Assembly: GCF_022201045.2 (NCBI RefSeq)
Contig: NC_068561.1
Location: 25,798,501-25,862,500 of the forward strand
Direction of reading: 5' to 3'
Source of the DNA: Citrus sinensis
Taxonomy: Eukaryota; Streptophyta; Magnoliopsida; Sapindales; Rutaceae
Length of the DNA stretch: 64,000 nt
Position 1 is the stretch's first letter. Each line of letters begins with the position of its first letter. The notes beneath the pieces were generated by a model. That model was not told the DNA's origin. It saw only the letters and a program-made list of their open reading frames with translations, and ran no database searches. A program made the position numbers and the translations under genes. Below are positions 60,301 to 64,000 of the stretch, in pieces.

Positions 60301-61666
60301 CTATAGGCAAACATCTAACAAAATTATTAAAATTAAGCATATATATATATATAACACCTAACAATAATAATGCCAAATACTGAATTTCATCATTTTTTTA
60401 AAAAAACAGCAAAAAAAAAAAACCTCGTGGGTCGTGGCTGTGATGTCGGGGTTGCAGCTGATATGGTGACAAAACAATGGAGTGAGACCAGCTATGGTGG
60501 CGGACACCGTCACGCGGTGGCTGCCGCTGAGAAGATGACCAAACGGTAAGGAGCTCTGTGATGGACTGACGGCTGTGTTTTGCGAGAAATGAAAAGAGTT
60601 AACCGAGGAATGTAAGAGGTTCGTGGAAGGAGAGGCACGGTCAACACTGCATCGGTGCTGGTGGGTGGTGGCTGTTGGTGGAGAGACGGAGGGAGGTGCC
60701 GATTCTGAGACTTGTCGCAATTTAGGGTTGGCCGGTTGGGTTTGGGGGAAATTGGACAAAACAAAATGCAGTTTCGTTTTTATATTTTCCTCTTTTTTTT
60801 CTTTTTTTTTTACTTAATAAAAAAACAGGCTCGGGTCCGGGTTCTGAGTTCTTAGTGTTGTGACTGGACCCGTGCCCGGATCCGCTTTTTCCATGCATTC
60901 GATCTGGATTTTACCCAGATCGCATACACTGAGTCCGGTCCGGGCAAGCTTTTCTGCCATTTCTAAGGAGAAACTCACTCGGCAATATTAAAGAATGAGA
61001 AATAAATCTTATTTGAAGAATCTAAATTAACATGTCTTTTGAAGTGTTTAATATTGTAATGACTCTTCAAATAAGAAGTATAATTTTATTTAAAGAGTGT
61101 TTTGGAGATACTCTAAAGAAGTAGCCTAATTATGAAAGGACCATTTGTACACAGCCAAAGATTTTTAAGATGTTTTTAGCAAATACATTAGTACTCACGT
61201 CCACACCAATATCAAACCGTCTCCAAATTAAACAATCCATGCAAAGATTAAGGTATCGTTGATTGGCACAAAGTAAATTAGTTTTATCATAATAATCTAA
61301 CATGAATCATTAATTTATTAAGTCAAGTAGTACATGGATTGTTCTAGTATGATGCGACCCATTTAACATCTCACCACTATCATATTGATTATAGGACAGC
61401 GATTGAAAGAAGTATGGATAAAGAGGAGCCCAAATGCATCATTTCAGATTCTTATTTGCTACGTGGAAATACCAAACGTTATTATTATTACTTTTTTTGG
61501 GATAAAGAGATGATAAGCATAACAAGATTTTGAAGTTCATTACGTATGCATTACAAGCCCAAAATTGGTGATGTCTTGTTGCATTTTACACAAACCCACC
61601 ACACATTTGGACAAACCTTGGCACAAATATAATTGCCCCCGACTATCAAAGGAATAGAGTCGGGGC
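57346..61666. other. Gene-free spacer with a hAT-type element
   Basis: DUF863 promoter at the left, 3' side of the DUF179 gene at the right. Between them is AT-rich spacer with a GAT/AAT microsatellite (about 59075-59107), homopolymers and the element at 60030-60965. Open frames at 57566-57802, 58444-58740 (98 codons), 59023-59295 and 59657-59884 show no domain. The 58444 frame is the most gene-like but has no support. Confidence 0.6.
60030..60965. mobile_element. Second non-autonomous hAT-type element, 936 bp
   Basis: Ends are TAGAAATGGCAAAG and, reversed, TAGAAATGGCAGAA. Flanks GGGAGAAA (60022-60029) and AGGAGAAA (60966-60973) match at 7 of 8 positions. Subterminal parts repeat GGGTCGGGTC/CCGGGC words as in the element at 23597, so both belong to one hAT-like group (ends TAGA-x-x-TGGCA). 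The interior includes a GC-rich stretch (60430-60730) with open frames on both strands that lack domains; no transposase. Confidence 0.7.
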
Positions 61667-62755
61667 TCACCAAACTTTTCTACGGCCCATGAGCCAAAGA
61701 AGCTCTTCCCAGAGCCCAAGAGTTCCGCTTTCTAGCCCAATTACACTTGGGCTACACGCAGCCACCGTCCAATAACCAGCCCTAATTTCCTCATTCAATT
61801 GCTCTTTCTCCCACCCACAACACCCATCGAAGAACCTAAAATCCTCAGGCCCAACTGCATTTCTCTTCACCATTTCAGCAGCGCAACCAACAGTCTCTTT
61901 AGTCCCAAAATACAATCCTTCCATCACTTGCTCAAACACCCCACTCTTCCCCACTTCATCACCACCCCCTTTTGGGCTCACCAAAAACAACCCTTCTTCT
62001 AAAGGTCCTCCGAAGAACAACGGTCGGTCGGAGAATGTCCCCGCTGCGTCTAGCACCGTCGAACGCATCTCCTTGATGGACATTAGGGACGGCCGGTTGA
62101 GTATGATCCCTGATGGGCCCATGGGCTCCATTGATAAGATTAGGATCACCGTCCGTTCGAAGATGTGGACCCCGTCAAGCTTCTCGGTTGCAATGAGCAA
62201 GCAGCCCTTTTCGGGCTCATGGATTGTATGAGCCCATTTGTCTCCCAAACTGTTTTGTGGAGGATAATTCACTGCGGCATCAGGATCAACTGAAGGCTCT
62301 TGGACCTGGGGCCGGATTACTTGCTCTGCCGCTACTAATCTTGCTCTGAATGATCTCCAATCAGCATCGATCAACGGTTTGTGGTGATCATCAGATGGCA
62401 GAGACGACTCCAAGTGGCAGCCTGTTATTTACAGTCAATTAGAAATCCCAAGTTATCATGCATAGCATAAGCTAAAGAGAGCACTTTGAAGAGTTCAGAT
62501 TAGATGCTTCTCCTGAAAGCATTTCTATTAGAAGGCAGTTGCTCACCATGCATGCTTACAAACAATTTCACAAACCCCAGATCATCAGGAATGAAACTAC
62601 TTACATGTGATAGAAGAGGAAAAGCCAACTCTTTTGCAATGAAAGTGAATGAGATTATGATTTCTCTTGGTGTAAGAAACAACTCTTGCTTTAGATACAG
62701 GGACAAGTTCGGTGGTTTTGTTGAAGGAATTTGATGTTAAGCAACAAGCTTCCAT
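61667..62755 (-). CDS. DUF179 / AlgH (UPF0301) family protein, predicted plastid-targeted
   Basis: Two exons on the minus strand, 62755-62605 and 62421-61667, giving about 301 residues. Exon 1 (50 codons) is rich in Ser, Thr, Lys and Arg (MEACCLTSNSFNKTTELVPV...), a typical transit peptide. Exon 2 holds the DUF179 domain: GCLLIATEKLDG, a GIILNRPS motif, PLFFGGPLEEGLFLV and FRFFDGCCGWEKEQLNEEI. Bacterial AlgH/YqgE proteins share this fold; their molecular role is not established, and plant versions are usually plastid proteins. The start was chosen because only this ATG gives a transit-like exon that joins exon 2 in frame (ACA T|GC TGC). The domain assignment is secure; the function is unknown. 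Confidence 0.9.
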
Positions 62756-64000
62756 GCTTCTTCTTCTCTTTTCTCACTCTCTCTGGCGTAGCGTCAATGA
62801 AACTGTAGGATGATTTGATTATTAATGCAAAGAAGCATTACAAGTGTGGATGAATGAGCACCACAAGCTTATCTCATCGTCAGCATCATCATCCAAAGTT
62901 GGATTTTTGTTTAGCGTTTTGCAGGCATGGGCCGATGGATATGACTTACACTTGGCACGAAAGTGGAGTCTACGTGTACCTATAAACCTATGACTTACCC
63001 TTTTTGTGGATATTTGGATTGAATGAACCTTTTTTCAACTCTTCAATGTGTGAGCTGGCAGAATCCAGACCAGTTATTTGTTGGGCTGCTGCTGTTTGGG
63101 ACGTGAACCACTAACTTTGTGATTGGAAGTTCCACATGAAGATGAGAGCACTTCTGCAGTTTTGACTTCGGTTCAAGTGAACAGTGATAAAGATACGTGA
63201 GCAAAGCAGGGCAATGTTGGCGATAATTAGATTTGCTTTCAGATATTTTTGTTAAACAGAGTATGGCACATGTCAATTTGATCTTCAAATAATATTCTTA
63301 AAAGGTATTTACAATTAAAAATACATTTATGCAGTTCTACTCAACCGCCAGTGCACAAGCAACATGCAGTGGTCTACTGGTCTCTCTTTCAAACGGAGCG
63401 ACTCATTCTATTTGTTAATAATTTTCATATATTTCTTCTTACTAATCAACAAAGCACAACTCAACAAAATGAAAAGCTATTTCTAATGCTCAATATATTA
63501 AGCGACACAGATACTCAAAATGCAAGCAGTAGAAAACCCAGATGAGAAACAAAAGCATGCCTATTAATCACAAGTGTAATATGTGGAGCAACCGGAGACT
63601 GATCTGTACACTTAGATGAATAAGATGTCTACACATTATAAACACAGATGGTGATAATCACTTCCATTCCCACCTCGAAGCTTTGTGGTTGTAACCCTGA
63701 TGACATGTTCTACAGGAGGCAGGAAATGGCCACTGGTGGGAAAACAAAGTTGAATTGTGATAAGTGATAAACCTTTGACATATAAGTCAGCTCTCCTCCG
63801 GTAGAAGACTGAATTATTTTTCAAATTTTTTGGGTTTGAGCTCATCCTTTTTTCTGCCCAGCTCTGCACTTTTCATTCTCTTAGCTGGTGAATTCAGGTA
63901 AAGGCTCCTACATCTGACAGCAGCTCTTGTCCAAGCACTTAATTTGATTGAGGGGCGGCTGGGGAATCAAGCACGCACAGAAATCGAAGATTATCATACA
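62756..64000. other. DUF179 gene promoter and unassigned right edge
   Basis: The first few hundred bases are the promoter of the DUF179 gene. A minus-strand open frame at 63636-63869 (77 codons) might be an exon or 3' UTR of a gene continuing to the right, but I could not identify it. Other short frames (63043-63288, 63351-63545) lack support. Confidence 0.4.

Noticed and set aside
60358..60817. Open frames of 133, 84 and 64 codons on both strands
   Set aside because: They lie inside the hAT-type element at 60030-60965, have no domain, overlap each other on both strands and end in poly-Phe/Lys runs.
63636..63869. 77-codon minus-strand frame at the right edge
   Set aside because: Could be the last exon of an outside gene, but no family is recognisable and no clear acceptor supports it.

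Overview
This window is nuclear DNA of a flowering plant, most likely a eudicot tree or shrub. The evidence is AT-rich intergenic DNA, genes split by short GT-AG introns with T-rich acceptors, non-autonomous hAT-, Tourist- and SINE-type repeats, and plant-specific families (CNGC, DUF863, a UGT pseudogene, chloroplast-targeted proteins). A Citrus-like species would fit but is only a guess.

Layout. 1-115 (minus) is the first coding exon of an unidentified gene whose 5' UTR exon lies near 1545-1855. 5542-8145 (minus) is a predicted plastid DUF4336 protein. 9052-9903 (minus) is a membrane-anchored RING E3 ligase. 11923-15362 (minus) and 25170-29474 (plus) are two head-to-head CNGC4-type cyclic nucleotide-gated channels, about 9.8 kb apart across gene-free DNA carrying several transposon remnants. 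31309-34536 (plus) is a PTEN1-type phosphatase. 35628-41399 (plus) is the ubiquitin chain-elongation factor E4 (UFD2/PUB1). 42093-44429 (minus) is a SpoU/TrmH RNA 2'-O-methyltransferase. 46828-48178 (plus) is a UDP-glycosyltransferase pseudogene. 49018-51290 (minus) is a saccharopine dehydrogenase-like oxidoreductase. 52051-56262 (minus) is a DUF863 protein carrying a 20-unit, 11-residue tandem repeat. 61667-62755 (minus) is a plastid-type DUF179/AlgH protein.

Exon borders were set by hand from GT/AG sites, reading-frame continuity across every junction, and family alignment from memory. The multi-exon models all close in frame.

The genes do not form a pathway; this is ordinary plant gene order. 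The most notable points are: (1) the inverted CNGC4 pair, where one copy keeps intron phases and full length but has a changed selectivity-filter triplet (GNE in place of GND) and has lost two cysteines from the pore-facing loop; (2) the coding minisatellite in the DUF863 gene; (3) two related hAT-type non-autonomous elements with 8-bp target duplications, a third hAT-like MITE inside a CNGC4 intron, and a 48-bp foldback element. I found no tRNA, rRNA, CRISPR, viral or intact autonomous transposon genes.
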